Below, in pieces: positions 35,769-45,264 of a stretch of DNA of 64,000 nt. The stretch spans positions 98,728 through 162,727 of the forward strand of contig CAXXRT010000016.1 in NCBI GenBank assembly GCA_963666945.2, read 5' to 3'. This DNA comes from G963666945 sp963666945. Its GTDB lineage: Bacteria; Bacteroidota; Bacteroidia; Bacteroidales; Marinifilaceae. The translations under genes were made by a program, and so were the position numbers. Position 1 is the first letter of the stretch. Each line of letters starts with the position of its first letter. Below the pieces are notes generated by a model, which saw only the letters and a program-made list of their open reading frames with translations, was not told the DNA's origin and did not search any database.

Positions 35769-36986
35769 ATGTTATTATCTATCGCATATAGAAACATATG
35801 GAGAAATCCTTTACGCACATGGATACTCGTTTGCTCAATAGCAGTAGGAATGTTTGCAGGAATATTTTCTCTTGCTTTTTCCACCGGAATGCTCAGGCAA
35901 AAAACCGAAGACACTATATACAATGAATTGTCGCATCTTCAAACACACAAAAAGAAATTTGCAGACATGAACGACTTAAACCTCTTCTTTCCAGATGCTT
36001 ACGAGAAATGCATAGAAATAGGCAGTATAAAAGGAGTTAAAAGCACTACTTACAGAATAATTATAAATTCTATAATATCATCCGATAAAGCAACCTCAGG
36101 GGTAAAAATATCAGGCGTTGTTCCTGAAATTGAAAAAACGACAACAAACATCCACAAAAATATTATTGATGGCAATTACTTTACATCTCATAATAAAAAC
36201 TCCATTCTAATTAGTCAGGATGTAGCTAAGAAATTACATTTAAAAGTAAAATCAAATGTTTTGCTACAATTTCAAGATCTTGAAGGAACAGTCACTAAAA
36301 ACAAATTCACAGTATGTGGAATTTATAAAACTGGAAATATAGCTTTTGATGATGGAAACGTATTTGTAAGATACGATGATTTAAGAAGACTTTCCAAACT
36401 ACCAAGGAATTCGGCACATGAAATTGCCATTAACGTGGACGATAAAGACAATATGATTAGTATCGGAGAAAAGATTAACGAGCTATTCCCTTATCTTACT
36501 ACGGAGAACTGGAAAGAATTGGCCCCCATACTTTCTATGATGAATAAAAACAATTTTTTATCTACATATCTTCTAATAATACTTATACTTATTGCCCTGA
36601 GTTTTGGTATAACAAATTCAATGTGCATGGTTATTTTAGACAGGATAAAAGAATTAGGAATGCTTATGGCTGTGGGAATGAATAAAGTAAGGATATTTTC
36701 AATGCTCATGCTTGAAACAATAAAAATCACAGTACTGGGAGGATTTATTGGTATATTCCTGGGAATGGTAGCTATTGAAATTTCTGGAGCTACAGGATTA
36801 AACATATCATCGTATGAAAATGAAATCAGGGAAATGGGGTTTGATTCAATAGTTCATCCATATATATATAACAATCAATTGTTTTGGGTAATATTACTAG
36901 TTCTTATTACAGCTATTCTATCTTCAATATATCCGGCACTTAAATCCCTTAAATATAAACCGACAGATTCTATCAAATCGGAATAA
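35769..36986 (+). CDS. FtsX/LolC-like ABC permease, second
   Basis: 405 residues with the same topology as its neighbour: AYRNIWRNPLRTWILV at the N-terminus, a periplasmic domain, then a C-terminal FtsX domain with ILDRIKELGMLMAVGMNKVR. Sequence identity to the first permease is low outside these blocks, so the pair probably forms a heterodimer with one ATPase, as in LolCDE. It ends 10 bases before the ATPase gene. Confidence 0.92.
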   Translation: MLLSIAYRNIWRNPLRTWILVCSIAVGMFAGIFSLAFSTGMLRQKTEDTIYNELSHLQTHKKKFADMNDLNLFFPDAYEKCIEIGSIKGVKSTTYRIIINSIISSDKATSGVKISGVVPEIEKTTTNIHKNIIDGNYFTSHNKNSILISQDVAKKLHLKVKSNVLLQFQDLEGTVTKNKFTVCGIYKTGNIAFDDGNVFVRYDDLRRLSKLPRNSAHEIAINVDDKDNMISIGEKINELFPYLTTENWKELAPILSMMNKNNFLSTYLLIILILIALSFGITNSMCMVILDRIKELGMLMAVGMNKVRIFSMLMLETIKITVLGGFIGIFLGMVAIEISGATGLNISSYENEIREMGFDSIVHPYIYNNQLFWVILLVLITAILSSIYPALKSLKYKPTDSIKSE

Positions 36987-36996
36987 AACATTCAGT

Positions 36997-37680
36997 ATGA
37001 GTATAATCGATATAAGAAACCTTACTAAAATATACAATGATACAGCTATAAAAACAACTGCTGTAAACAATATAAACCTGACTATAAACGAAGGAGAATT
37101 CACCGCTATTGTGGGACCTTCAGGTTCTGGCAAAACAACTTTCCTGAATCTTCTTGGAGGACTGGATAAACCTACACAAGGGAACATATATATAGAAGGT
37201 ACCGACATTACAAAACTTAACTCCGGGAAACTTACAAATTACCGTTTAAACAATATTGGCTTTGTATTCCAATCATTCAACCTTATCCCCGTTCTTTCAG
37301 CAAGAGAGAATGTGGAATTTATTATGCATCTCCAGGGAATATCAAAAAAAGAAAGGATTAGAAGAGCTATCGCCCTACTAAACGAAGTAGGTCTTTCACA
37401 CAAAATTAATTCCAGACCCTATCAGTTATCGGGGGGACAACAACAAAGGGTAGCCGTTGCAAGAGCACTTGCCTCGAAACCTAAATTCATTTTAGCTGAT
37501 GAACCTACTGCAAACCTTGATTCTGTTGCTACAGACAAACTCCTGAACCTGATGCATGAATTGAATGAAATTGAGAATATGACCTTCATATTTGCAACGC
37601 ACGACTACAGAGTAGTAAAAAAAGCAGAAAGAGTCATTTACTTTGAGGATGGACAAATAATAGATGATGTGACCCAGTAA
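36997..37680 (+). CDS. ABC transporter ATPase, LolD/MacB-type
   Basis: 227-residue ATPase. Walker A GPSGSGKTT (about 42-50), Q-loop FVFQSFNLIPVLSARENV, signature LSGGQQQRVAVARAL, Walker B FILADEPTANLD, H-loop ATHDYR. The length and the NLIPVLS Q-loop are those of the LolD/MacB/FtsE branch that partners FtsX-type permeases. Last gene of the four-gene operon starting at 33300. Confidence 0.95.
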   Translation: MSIIDIRNLTKIYNDTAIKTTAVNNINLTINEGEFTAIVGPSGSGKTTFLNLLGGLDKPTQGNIYIEGTDITKLNSGKLTNYRLNNIGFVFQSFNLIPVLSARENVEFIMHLQGISKKERIRRAIALLNEVGLSHKINSRPYQLSGGQQQRVAVARALASKPKFILADEPTANLDSVATDKLLNLMHELNEIENMTFIFATHDYRVVKKAERVIYFEDGQIIDDVTQ

Positions 37681-37781
37681 CAATATCTACTAACATAATA
37701 TTTTAACAATACCCAACTTTAGTCTTGTTTTGTAATTATAATTATTGTAATTTGGCTTACGAAATCACAAACTAAAATATT

Positions 37782-38246
37782 ATGACACACCTAGTAGAGG
37801 GAAATAAAGCACCTTTTTTTAAAGGAATAAATCAGGATGAAAAAGAAATTAGTCTTGATAATTTTAAAGGGAAAAAATTAATACTATATTTTTATCCTAA
37901 AGACAATACTCCAGGATGCACTGCCGAAGCATGCAATCTAAACGACAACTATACAGAATTGACTGATAAGGGTTTTGAAATTGTTGGGGTAAGTCCTGAT
38001 AGTCCTGCATCCCATCTGAAATTTATTGCTAAGCACAATTTAAATTTTAATCTTATTGCAGATACGGACAAAAAAATAATGGAAGATTATGGTGTATGGG
38101 GAGAAAAAAAGATGTATGGAAAGACCTATTTTGGAGTTATAAGAACTACATTTGTGATTGCTGAAGATGGTACTATCCTGAAAATATTCAACAAGGTAAA
38201 AACAAAAGACCACACAGCACAGATCTTAAATGAATTAAAAAAATAA
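37782..38246 (+). CDS. bcp: Thioredoxin-dependent peroxiredoxin, Bcp type
   Basis: Reduces peroxides with thioredoxin. 154 residues. Peroxidatic and resolving cysteines are five apart in TPGCTAEACNLND, the Bcp/PrxQ arrangement, after LILYFYPKDN. IVGVSPDSPASHLKF and FVIAEDGTI complete the fold. recA follows 20 bases later, so the two are probably cotranscribed. Confidence 0.95.
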   Translation: MTHLVEGNKAPFFKGINQDEKEISLDNFKGKKLILYFYPKDNTPGCTAEACNLNDNYTELTDKGFEIVGVSPDSPASHLKFIAKHNLNFNLIADTDKKIMEDYGVWGEKKMYGKTYFGVIRTTFVIAEDGTILKIFNKVKTKDHTAQILNELKK

Positions 38247-38266
38247 ATAACAATAAATATAAGAAA

Positions 38267-39280
38267 ATGGCAGAAAAGGATACAAACAAAGAAAAGTTGA
38301 AAGCCTTACAACTTACCCTTGATAAAATTGAAAAGAATTATGGAAAAGGAGCAATCATGAAACTGGGTGATGCCCCTATTGAAGATATTCCTTCTATCCC
38401 TTCAGGTTCTATCGCTCTTGATATAGCTCTTGGTGTTGGAGGTTACCCTAAAGGACGTATAGTTGAGATATACGGACCTGAATCTTCAGGTAAAACAACC
38501 CTTGCTATTCATGCAATTGCAGAAGTACAGAAACAAGGTGGAATAGCTGCAATAGTTGATGCAGAGCACGCTTTCGACAGATTTTATGCTGAAAAATTAG
38601 GTGTTGATACTTCAGAATTACTAATCTCACAGCCAGATAACGGAGAACAGGCTCTTGAGATAACCGAACAGCTTATTCGTTCTTCTGCCATTGACATACT
38701 TGTTATTGACTCCGTTGCAGCCCTTACCCCTAAGGCAGAAATAGAAGGAGATATGGGTGATTCCAAGATGGGACTTCAGGCAAGATTAATGTCTCAGGCA
38801 TTGAGAAAACTTACCGCAACCATAAGCAAAACAAATACTTGTTGTGTATTCATTAACCAGCTACGTGATAAAATTGGTGTTATGTTTGGTAACCCTGAAA
38901 CTACAACAGGAGGTAATGCCCTTAAATTCTACGCTTCTGTTCGTCTTGATATTAGAAGAATAGGTCAGATTAAAGATGGTGAGAATGTAATGGGTAACCA
39001 CACCAGAGTTAAGGTTGTAAAAAACAAAGTAGCACCTCCATTCCGTAAGGCAGAATTCGATATAATGTACGGAGAAGGTATTTCTAAATCAGGGGAAATA
39101 ATCGATCTTGGTGTTGATTACAATGTAATTAAGAAAAGTGGTTCATGGTTCTCTTACGGAGAGACTAAACTTGGTCAGGGACGTGAATCCGTTAAAAACT
39201 TAATTATGGACAATCCTGAACTGGCAGAAGAACTTGAGAATAAAATTGTTGAAGCTATAAACAACAGCACCAATAATTAA
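38267..39280 (+). CDS. recA: RecA recombinase
   Basis: 337-residue strand-exchange protein. Walker A GPESSGKTT, VDAEHAFD, LLISQPDNGEQALEI, Walker B LVIDSVAAL, DNA loops around MGLQARLMSQALRKL and NQLRDKIGVMFGNPETTTGG. Full length and intact, unlike dnaA later in the window. Confidence 0.98.
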   Translation: MAEKDTNKEKLKALQLTLDKIEKNYGKGAIMKLGDAPIEDIPSIPSGSIALDIALGVGGYPKGRIVEIYGPESSGKTTLAIHAIAEVQKQGGIAAIVDAEHAFDRFYAEKLGVDTSELLISQPDNGEQALEITEQLIRSSAIDILVIDSVAALTPKAEIEGDMGDSKMGLQARLMSQALRKLTATISKTNTCCVFINQLRDKIGVMFGNPETTTGGNALKFYASVRLDIRRIGQIKDGENVMGNHTRVKVVKNKVAPPFRKAEFDIMYGEGISKSGEIIDLGVDYNVIKKSGSWFSYGETKLGQGRESVKNLIMDNPELAEELENKIVEAINNSTNN

Positions 39281-39407
39281 TCAAACAATTTCTTTATAAT
39301 ACTTAATACAGAGCTATCTATGATTTTAAAATCACAAAATACGCATAGTATATAATATTTTAGAATCATGATAAACTCCATATGACAATTGAAAAAAATA
39401 CAATCAT

Positions 39408-41495
39408 ATGAAAAGAAGTAAATACATTGGGATAATTGCCCTACTTGCCTGTATTGCCTGTTCTCCTAGAGAAAAAACAGACAAAGAGGCAAAAACATAC
39501 AAAACTCCGGAAATGAAATTAAAATCAGATAAAATGACCCCGGAAGTATTATGGTCGTTTGGTCGAATAGGCGGTGTTACCGTCTCACCCGACGGAAAAA
39601 GCGTTCTTTACGGAGTTACTTATTTCAATAAAAAAGAGAATAAATCTTACCGCGATCTTTATTTGTTACCTGTTGCCGGAGGGGAAGCAAAACAGCTCAC
39701 TAATACAACCGAGAAAGAATTCGGGGAGTCGTGGACTAAAGAAGGTAATATTGTTTATTTATCTTCAAAAAGTGGTTCTGTACAACTTTGGCAAATGGAT
39801 GTTGATGGTAAAAACCACACTCAGCTAACTGAAATTGAAGGAGGCATTTCAGAATACAAATTCTCTCCTGACATGAAGAAAATTGTATATTCTAAAGAAG
39901 TTAAGCTTGAAGAAAATGTACAGGATATGTATCCTGATCTTGATAAAGCTAATGCCAGAGTCATAAACGATCAGTTTTACCGTCATTGGGACCATTGGGT
40001 AGAGACATACACACACCTTTTCGTTGCTGATTTCTGGAAAGGGAAAAAAATAAAAGAAGGAAAAGATATCATGGAGGGTGAGAAATGGGAATCACCTGTG
40101 CGTCCATGGGGAGGAATGGAACAAGTAGGATGGACTATAGACAGCAAAAACATTGCTTACACCAGCCGTAAGAAATACGGAGTAAAATATGCTCTTTCAA
40201 CAAATACTGATATTTACTTTTACAACCTTGATTCGGGCGTAACTGAAAATAAAACAGAAGGAATGATGGGATACGATATGAATATGGTATTCTCTCCCGA
40301 TGGAAAATATATGGCATGGGAAAGCATGGAGCGCGAAGGTTATGAGGCAGATCAGATCCGTCTATTTGTAATGGACCTTCAGACAGGTGAAAAAAGATAC
40401 ATGACTAAAGGATTTGATCAGAATGCCGGTCATTTAACATGGAGCAAAGATAGTAAATCGATATATTTCATCTCCGATTACCATGCGACGGATGAAATAT
40501 ACAAGATTGATATTGCTGATGCTAAAATTCAAAAATTGACGGAAGGAGTTCACAATTACACCTCTGTTGAACAAGCAGGAAACGAACTTATTGCAACAAG
40601 AGTATCTATGAGCAAGCCAATGGAGATATACAGAGTAGATCCTAAAACCGGTAATGCTACTGAGATTTCTTTTGTAAACAAACCTCTTCTTTCCCAGCTT
40701 ACTATGGGTAATGTTGAGAAAAGATGGGTTATGACAACAGACAACAAACAAATGCTTGTCTGGGTAATTTATCCTCCACACTTCGATAAAAACAAAAAAT
40801 ACCCTGCAATTCTTTACTGCCAGGGTGGCCCTCAGGGAACAGTTTCTCAATTCTGGAGCTACAGATGGAACTTCCAGATGATGGCTTCAAACGACTATAT
40901 TATTGTTGCTCCAAATAGAAGAGGTCTTCCTGGATTCGGTAAAGAATGGTGTGAACAGATATCAGGAGATTATGGTGGACAGAACATGAAAGACTATTTA
41001 TCTGCTATCGACAACGTTAAAAAAGAACCTTACGTTGATGAAAACAGATTAGGTTGTGTTGGTGCATCATACGGAGGATTCTCTGCTTACTGGTTAGCAG
41101 GTCACCACGACAAACGTTTCAAAGCATTTATTGCACACGATGGAATGTTTAACCTTGAGTCTCAATATCTTGAAACAGAAGAAATGTGGTTTGTAAACTG
41201 GGATCTTGGCGGTCCTTACTGGGATAAGAACAATAAGATTGCACAAAGATCTTATGCCAACTCACCACACAAATTTGTAGATAAATGGGATACTCCTATT
41301 TTAATAATACACGGAGAAAAAGACTATAGAATAGTTGCTTCTCAGGGAATGCAGGCATTTAATGCAGCACGATTAAGAGGTATTCCAACACAATACCTTT
41401 ACTTTCCGGAAGAAAACCACTGGGTACTTGGTTGCCAAAACGGTATTCTATGGCAAAGAACATTCTTCAACTGGCTTGATAAATGGCTTAAGTAA
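39408..41495 (+). CDS. S9 family prolyl oligopeptidase/dipeptidyl peptidase, lipoprotein
   Basis: 695 residues. Lipoprotein-like signal (IIALLACIACSP). An N-terminal beta-propeller domain has WD40/PD40-like blades (VSPDGKSVLYGV, FSPDMKKIVYS, FSPDGKYMAWES, WSKDSKSIYFI). The C-terminal alpha/beta hydrolase has the nucleophile in GASYGGFSAYW, Asp in HGEKDYRI and His in EENHWVL. Upstream oxyanion region ILYCQGGPQGTVS. Likely cleaves short peptides in the periplasm or at the surface. Monocistronic, ended by a hairpin. Confidence 0.95.
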   Translation: MKRSKYIGIIALLACIACSPREKTDKEAKTYKTPEMKLKSDKMTPEVLWSFGRIGGVTVSPDGKSVLYGVTYFNKKENKSYRDLYLLPVAGGEAKQLTNTTEKEFGESWTKEGNIVYLSSKSGSVQLWQMDVDGKNHTQLTEIEGGISEYKFSPDMKKIVYSKEVKLEENVQDMYPDLDKANARVINDQFYRHWDHWVETYTHLFVADFWKGKKIKEGKDIMEGEKWESPVRPWGGMEQVGWTIDSKNIAYTSRKKYGVKYALSTNTDIYFYNLDSGVTENKTEGMMGYDMNMVFSPDGKYMAWESMEREGYEADQIRLFVMDLQTGEKRYMTKGFDQNAGHLTWSKDSKSIYFISDYHATDEIYKIDIADAKIQKLTEGVHNYTSVEQAGNELIATRVSMSKPMEIYRVDPKTGNATEISFVNKPLLSQLTMGNVEKRWVMTTDNKQMLVWVIYPPHFDKNKKYPAILYCQGGPQGTVSQFWSYRWNFQMMASNDYIIVAPNRRGLPGFGKEWCEQISGDYGGQNMKDYLSAIDNVKKEPYVDENRLGCVGASYGGFSAYWLAGHHDKRFKAFIAHDGMFNLESQYLETEEMWFVNWDLGGPYWDKNNKIAQRSYANSPHKFVDKWDTPILIIHGEKDYRIVASQGMQAFNAARLRGIPTQYLYFPEENHWVLGCQNGILWQRTFFNWLDKWLK

Positions 41496-41502
41496 TAACA
41501 AC

Positions 41503-41531
41503 AAATGGGCTACCGATCAGGTGGCCCATTT
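41503..41531. terminator. Terminator between the S9 peptidase gene and ispE
   Basis: AAATGGGCTACC and GGTGGCCCATTT form a stem with one mismatch around GATCA, in the gap between convergent genes. Confidence 0.82.
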
Positions 41532-41590
41532 ATTTTATCTTTATATTACCAGAAACTTTTGTAATCCGGCTCTTTTAGTATATAGCTCTA

Positions 41591-42415
41591 TTATTCCAGA
41601 TAACCACTCCAATAAAAGCAATCGGGGAAATTATCCTTAATATCCACTTCATCTTTAAATATTCCATAAACGGCAGCGCCACTACCAGACATGGCCGCAT
41701 AAGTTGCACCATGATTATAAAGACTATTTTTTATTTCCCCGATCTCAGGAAATAACTTAAAAACATTCTGCTCAAAATCGTTGATTACATTTTCTTTCCA
41801 TTGATGAATATCCAGACAACTAATATTTCTTAAATCAAACTCAGGTGCGCGAGGGGTGATACCAGAATAAGCCATAGGGGTAGAAACAGATATTTCCGGC
41901 TTTACTACCACCATAAACATATCCTTTAAACTTAGCTCTGTTTTTTCAAACAACTCCCCTTTTCCATGTGCAAAGACAGGCAAATTATTAATAAAGAAAG
42001 GGCAATCGCTACCTAATTGCGAGGCATACTCCTCTAATTGTCGATTATCTATAGAAAGATTAAAATTATCATTCAGCAATTTAAGCATAAATGCCGCATC
42101 GGCAGATCCCCCACCAAGACCAGCACCATAAGGAATATTTTTATGGAAATATATTTCTACAGCAGGGATTTCATATTTAGAAGATATTAATTTATATGCC
42201 TTAACGACAATATTGTCTTCAGGGGAACAATCGACCTCAATCCCTGAAGCTTCGAACTTATATTCCCCCCTTTTAAGACTGGAAGATTCAACAACCTCAA
42301 GAATATCGCATAAACCGAAGGGATAAAATACAGTTTCCAGATTATGAAAACCATCTGTTCGTTTTTCTATTATATTTAAACCAAGATTTATCTTGGCATT
42401 AGGAAAAGCTATCAC
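41591..42415 (-). CDS. ispE: 4-diphosphocytidyl-2-C-methyl-D-erythritol kinase
   Basis: GHMP kinase of the MEP isoprenoid pathway. 274 residues. N-terminal FPNAKINLGLNI, the ATP loop PYGAGLGGGSADAAFML, and C-terminal MSGSGAAVYGIF are the three GHMP motifs. Catalytic Asp lies in SQLGSDCPFF. Intact. Confidence 0.97.
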   Translation of the reverse strand: MIAFPNAKINLGLNIIEKRTDGFHNLETVFYPFGLCDILEVVESSSLKRGEYKFEASGIEVDCSPEDNIVVKAYKLISSKYEIPAVEIYFHKNIPYGAGLGGGSADAAFMLKLLNDNFNLSIDNRQLEEYASQLGSDCPFFINNLPVFAHGKGELFEKTELSLKDMFMVVVKPEISVSTPMAYSGITPRAPEFDLRNISCLDIHQWKENVINDFEQNVFKLFPEIGEIKNSLYNHGATYAAMSGSGAAVYGIFKDEVDIKDNFPDCFYWSGYLE

Positions 42416-42505
42416 TTTATTTTATTTTCTTTTATATCACTTCTAAAATCTAATGTTGGATTCTCGTATTAACTCAAAGCTCAACCATTAACAATAAAAA
42501 CTTTA

Positions 42506-43147
42506 TTAACGCTTAAAAGTACTCTCAATATAATCAAGAGATTCCGGCCCCATATTAAAAACAAGATCCAAAATACTCAAATTAGGAACAAAACCTCCCT
42601 TATCACTAAATACCTGAGTATATTCGGTGGGACAAAATTCAATATCTTCTTTTCTTCTGTTTTTTTTAGGATGTATACCTTCCCTCCAATCAGATATATC
42701 TTCAATATCAACTATATAATCATCTGTCATCCGTATCTCAGGGGAGATATCCAGAATTTCATTTATCACCTCGAGAATTCTGTTGTTAAAATCGAGAAGA
42801 TAATTAAAATTCTTATTGAATAATGGCTCAATATCATCGATATAATATTCATAGAAAGGCGATCTGCTGTAAGCAGATTCTATACTTTTAAAATGTATCT
42901 TCTGCCAGTTTGTAATATACTCAATCTTTACATCCTTAGTCAGAACTTTTTTCCTTGCCCCTTCAATAACGGGTACACTCAAAGTCAACTTTCCATTTGC
43001 CCCATAAATATCGCATCTGTTACGGTAACTTTGTTTTCCGTAACTCTCATATTGCTCTATAAGTACCTTATTGTACTTTACTATCTTACTAAAATATTGT
43101 ATGGGTGGAAAATATGCCGTATTTAATAACACTCTACTACTATTCAT
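42506..43147 (-). CDS. WbqC-like family protein
   Basis: 213 residues. The conserved N-terminal stretch LLNTAYFPPIQYFSKIVKYN and NRCDIYGANGKLTLSVPV identify the WbqC-like family, members of which occur in O-antigen and sugar-modification loci and also as stand-alone genes in Bacteroidetes. The biochemical role is not established. The ATG abuts the NUDIX stop (TAAATG), so the two are cotranscribed. Confidence 0.88.
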   Translation of the reverse strand: MNSSRVLLNTAYFPPIQYFSKIVKYNKVLIEQYESYGKQSYRNRCDIYGANGKLTLSVPVIEGARKKVLTKDVKIEYITNWQKIHFKSIESAYSRSPFYEYYIDDIEPLFNKNFNYLLDFNNRILEVINEILDISPEIRMTDDYIVDIEDISDWREGIHPKKNRRKEDIEFCPTEYTQVFSDKGGFVPNLSILDLVFNMGPESLDYIESTFKR

Positions 43148-43579
43148 TTACTCATTTATTTTTTCTACAGCTCTTTTTACTATATTATCGTGATCGAATG
43201 CCAGTTTTGGTAATTCGTTTAAATCAAACCATCCGGCTTCCGCTGCATCATCATCTCCTTTAACTTTACAATTATTGCTTGTAGTCTCCCCATAATATAC
43301 AACTGATACAGTACGACCTCTGGGATCTCTGTCAACATCCCCAAAAGCTGCAAGCTGTACAAGTTCAATATTATCTAATCCCGTTTCTTCCTTTAGTTCA
43401 CGTTGAACTGCAATATCTAAAGATTCGTCCATATCAACAAAGCCACCAGGCAGTGCCCAGTAACCTTCATAAGGAGGATTTTTACGCTTTATCAATAAAA
43501 TTTTCAGTACATCTACTTCCTTCAGAAAAACAGCAGCGTCTACTGTCAATGAAGGACGAGGATACTTATATATATACAT
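43148..43579 (-). CDS. NUDIX hydrolase
   Basis: 143 residues. The Nudix box is visible as GGFVDMDESLDIAVQRELK followed by EETG. DAAVFLKEVDVLKILLIKRK before it, and FGDVDRDPRGRTVSVVYYG after it, resemble the ADP-ribose/NrtR-like subgroup, but no DNA-binding domain follows. Substrate unknown. Directly upstream of the WbqC-like gene. Confidence 0.93.
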   Translation of the reverse strand: MYIYKYPRPSLTVDAAVFLKEVDVLKILLIKRKNPPYEGYWALPGGFVDMDESLDIAVQRELKEETGLDNIELVQLAAFGDVDRDPRGRTVSVVYYGETTSNNCKVKGDDDAAEAGWFDLNELPKLAFDHDNIVKRAVEKINE

Positions 43580-43594
43580 ATTCCGGTTTTTTTA

Positions 43595-43681
43595 TTATTT
43601 CCTTTTCCTTGTTCTGGCATATATTAGCCATATGACAAATACAACAACTAAAAAATATACTAATACATGATGCTTTTCCAT
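43595..43681 (-). CDS. Candidate 28-residue single-pass membrane microprotein
   Basis: ATG 43681 to TAA 43595 in the gap between the NlpC/P60 gene and the NUDIX gene. It starts MEKHHVL, has a clean 16-18 residue hydrophobic helix (VYFLVVVFVIWLIYA) and ends in a basic tail RTRKRK. The charge pattern predicts a cytoplasmic C-terminus. No strong ribosome site is seen. The regular composition argues against chance, but a frame this short can still be accidental. Confidence 0.42.
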   Translation of the reverse strand: MEKHHVLVYFLVVVFVIWLIYARTRKRK

Positions 43682-43724
43682 AGTGTTTTTCAGATTAATA
43701 TTTAAGTCTCTTGATGCATTATAC

Positions 43725-44516
43725 TTATCTTATTATTCTTTTTATAGTCTTCAGGCTATGAGTATATCTTTTTAAATCTTCGTTATAAATACCTTGATGA
43801 TCAACATTATCTATTCTTACACGGCCCGAAGCATGAATTATTTTATGATGCTTCCATATAATACCAACATGCGTTATCAAACCTTCTTCATCTCCAAAGA
43901 AAGCAAGATCGCCAGGTAAAGCTTCTTCTACAAAAGAGAGGGTATCACCATCTAAAACCTGCTGACCGGCATCACGCTTCAGTTTAATACCATTTAATTT
44001 ATACACAATTTGAGTAAGTCCGGAGCAGTCTATACCATAAGGGGTTCTCCCTCCCCATAAGTATGGGGTATTAAAAAATTTCAGGGCACAATCAATAACA
44101 CTCTCCCTTATTCCTTTATCTCCTGGCAATTTGGAAAAGGCTCCATTTAAACTATACTCAAAGTCTCCTATCCTGAAATGATTGCTGGATTGCTGAAAAT
44201 AAGGAAAATCGCTTCCGGGTACAATAAGCTTATTTCCCCACGTGTCATTACGACTGACAATATTGAATGTTTCCGTAGCCAATGACATATTTTTTTCATC
44301 TATTCCAGCAATAAAAGATTCGTCAATACAAGTAACCATCTTGGAATCAATCCAGCCTTTATAATCATCGTATAACAATCTAACATACACCCATTTTTCT
44401 ATCTCCTCCAGTATTTCATATTGTTCACCAAATAATATTTGAGTAACCATCTCACTTCTCTCCGAGGGTTCACTTCTAACGGGTATTATACTTAGATCTG
44501 CTATTCCAAACTCCAT
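43725..44516 (-). CDS. C40 (NlpC/P60) cell-wall peptidase with SH3b domain
   Basis: 263 residues. N-terminal SH3b-like domain (about 5-70, VRSEPSERSEMVTQILFGEQ). C-terminal NlpC/P60 domain with catalytic Cys in YGIDCSGLTQIVYK, His in GLITHVGIIW, and HASGRVRID. It probably cleaves the gamma-D-Glu-diaminopimelate bond in murein peptides. No signal peptide is evident, as in recycling-type (YkfC-like) enzymes, so it may act in the cytoplasm. Confidence 0.92.
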   Translation of the reverse strand: MEFGIADLSIIPVRSEPSERSEMVTQILFGEQYEILEEIEKWVYVRLLYDDYKGWIDSKMVTCIDESFIAGIDEKNMSLATETFNIVSRNDTWGNKLIVPGSDFPYFQQSSNHFRIGDFEYSLNGAFSKLPGDKGIRESVIDCALKFFNTPYLWGGRTPYGIDCSGLTQIVYKLNGIKLKRDAGQQVLDGDTLSFVEEALPGDLAFFGDEEGLITHVGIIWKHHKIIHASGRVRIDNVDHQGIYNEDLKRYTHSLKTIKRIIR

Positions 44517-44635
44517 ATTATTGTTAATTTTAAAATCAAAGATAAGTATTATAATTCAAAAATTATCCTATATAAATATTTTTACCTATTATTGCATTTC
44601 TAATAAATTCTACAATAAAAACTCAAACAATTGAT

Positions 44636-45163
44636 ATGGACAAATTTATTGATTCAATTATGCAAAACCTTCCGGTTATTATTTTATTAATTCCAATTTA
44701 TATTCTTATTCAAAAATCGATCTCCACTATTAATAGTTTTGCCGAAACATTTTATTTAAACCACTTAAATAATAAAAATAAGGGTAATAATATTCCGGAT
44801 AATCTGAAATATCAGGCATACGAAAGATTAATACTTTTTATTGAAAGGATTAAACCGGAATCGTTAATCCCGAGAATAAACAATCAAAATCTTAAGAATT
44901 CAGAACTACAGTTGGCCTTAATTGAAGAAATAAGAAAAGAATACGAATATAATTTAACCCAACAACTATACATAAGCAACCAGTCGTGGGATGCCTGCAC
45001 AAAAGCCAAAAACAGCATGATAAGTATTATAAATACAGCATCACACAACCTTAACAACAACAGCAACCCCATGGATTTAATAAACAATATATTTAAATTA
45101 TATATAGAACAGCAGCACGATATTAAAAATGCAATCACAATTATTAAAAAAGATATAGCTTAA
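44636..45163 (+). CDS. Conserved-looking membrane-anchored protein, function unknown
   Basis: 175 residues: one N-terminal membrane helix (about 12-28, NLPVIILLIPIYILI) and a mostly helical soluble part with YQAYERLILFIERIKPESL and EEIRKEYEYNLTQQLYIS. I do not recognise a named family, although similar short proteins occur beside housekeeping genes in Bacteroidetes. Divergent from the NlpC/P60 gene and followed by the DEAD-box helicase with its own promoter. Confidence 0.78.
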   Translation: MDKFIDSIMQNLPVIILLIPIYILIQKSISTINSFAETFYLNHLNNKNKGNNIPDNLKYQAYERLILFIERIKPESLIPRINNQNLKNSELQLALIEEIRKEYEYNLTQQLYISNQSWDACTKAKNSMISIINTASHNLNNNSNPMDLINNIFKLYIEQQHDIKNAITIIKKDIA

Positions 45164-45169
45164 TTTTAT

Positions 45170-45177
45170 TAACTTTG
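45170..45177 (+). promoter_or_regulatory. -7 box of the DEAD-box helicase gene
   Basis: TAACTTTG fits TAnnTTTG. The predicted start near 45181 leaves a leader of about 80 bases before the ATG at 45265. No clear -33 TTTG. Confidence 0.5.
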
Positions 45178-45264
45178 CAGTTGTTTAAAATTGATACACA
45201 GTATCAAATTAATATAATTATTCTCATTTTAATGGGATATTGTTGTTGTAGAAAAATATAATGA

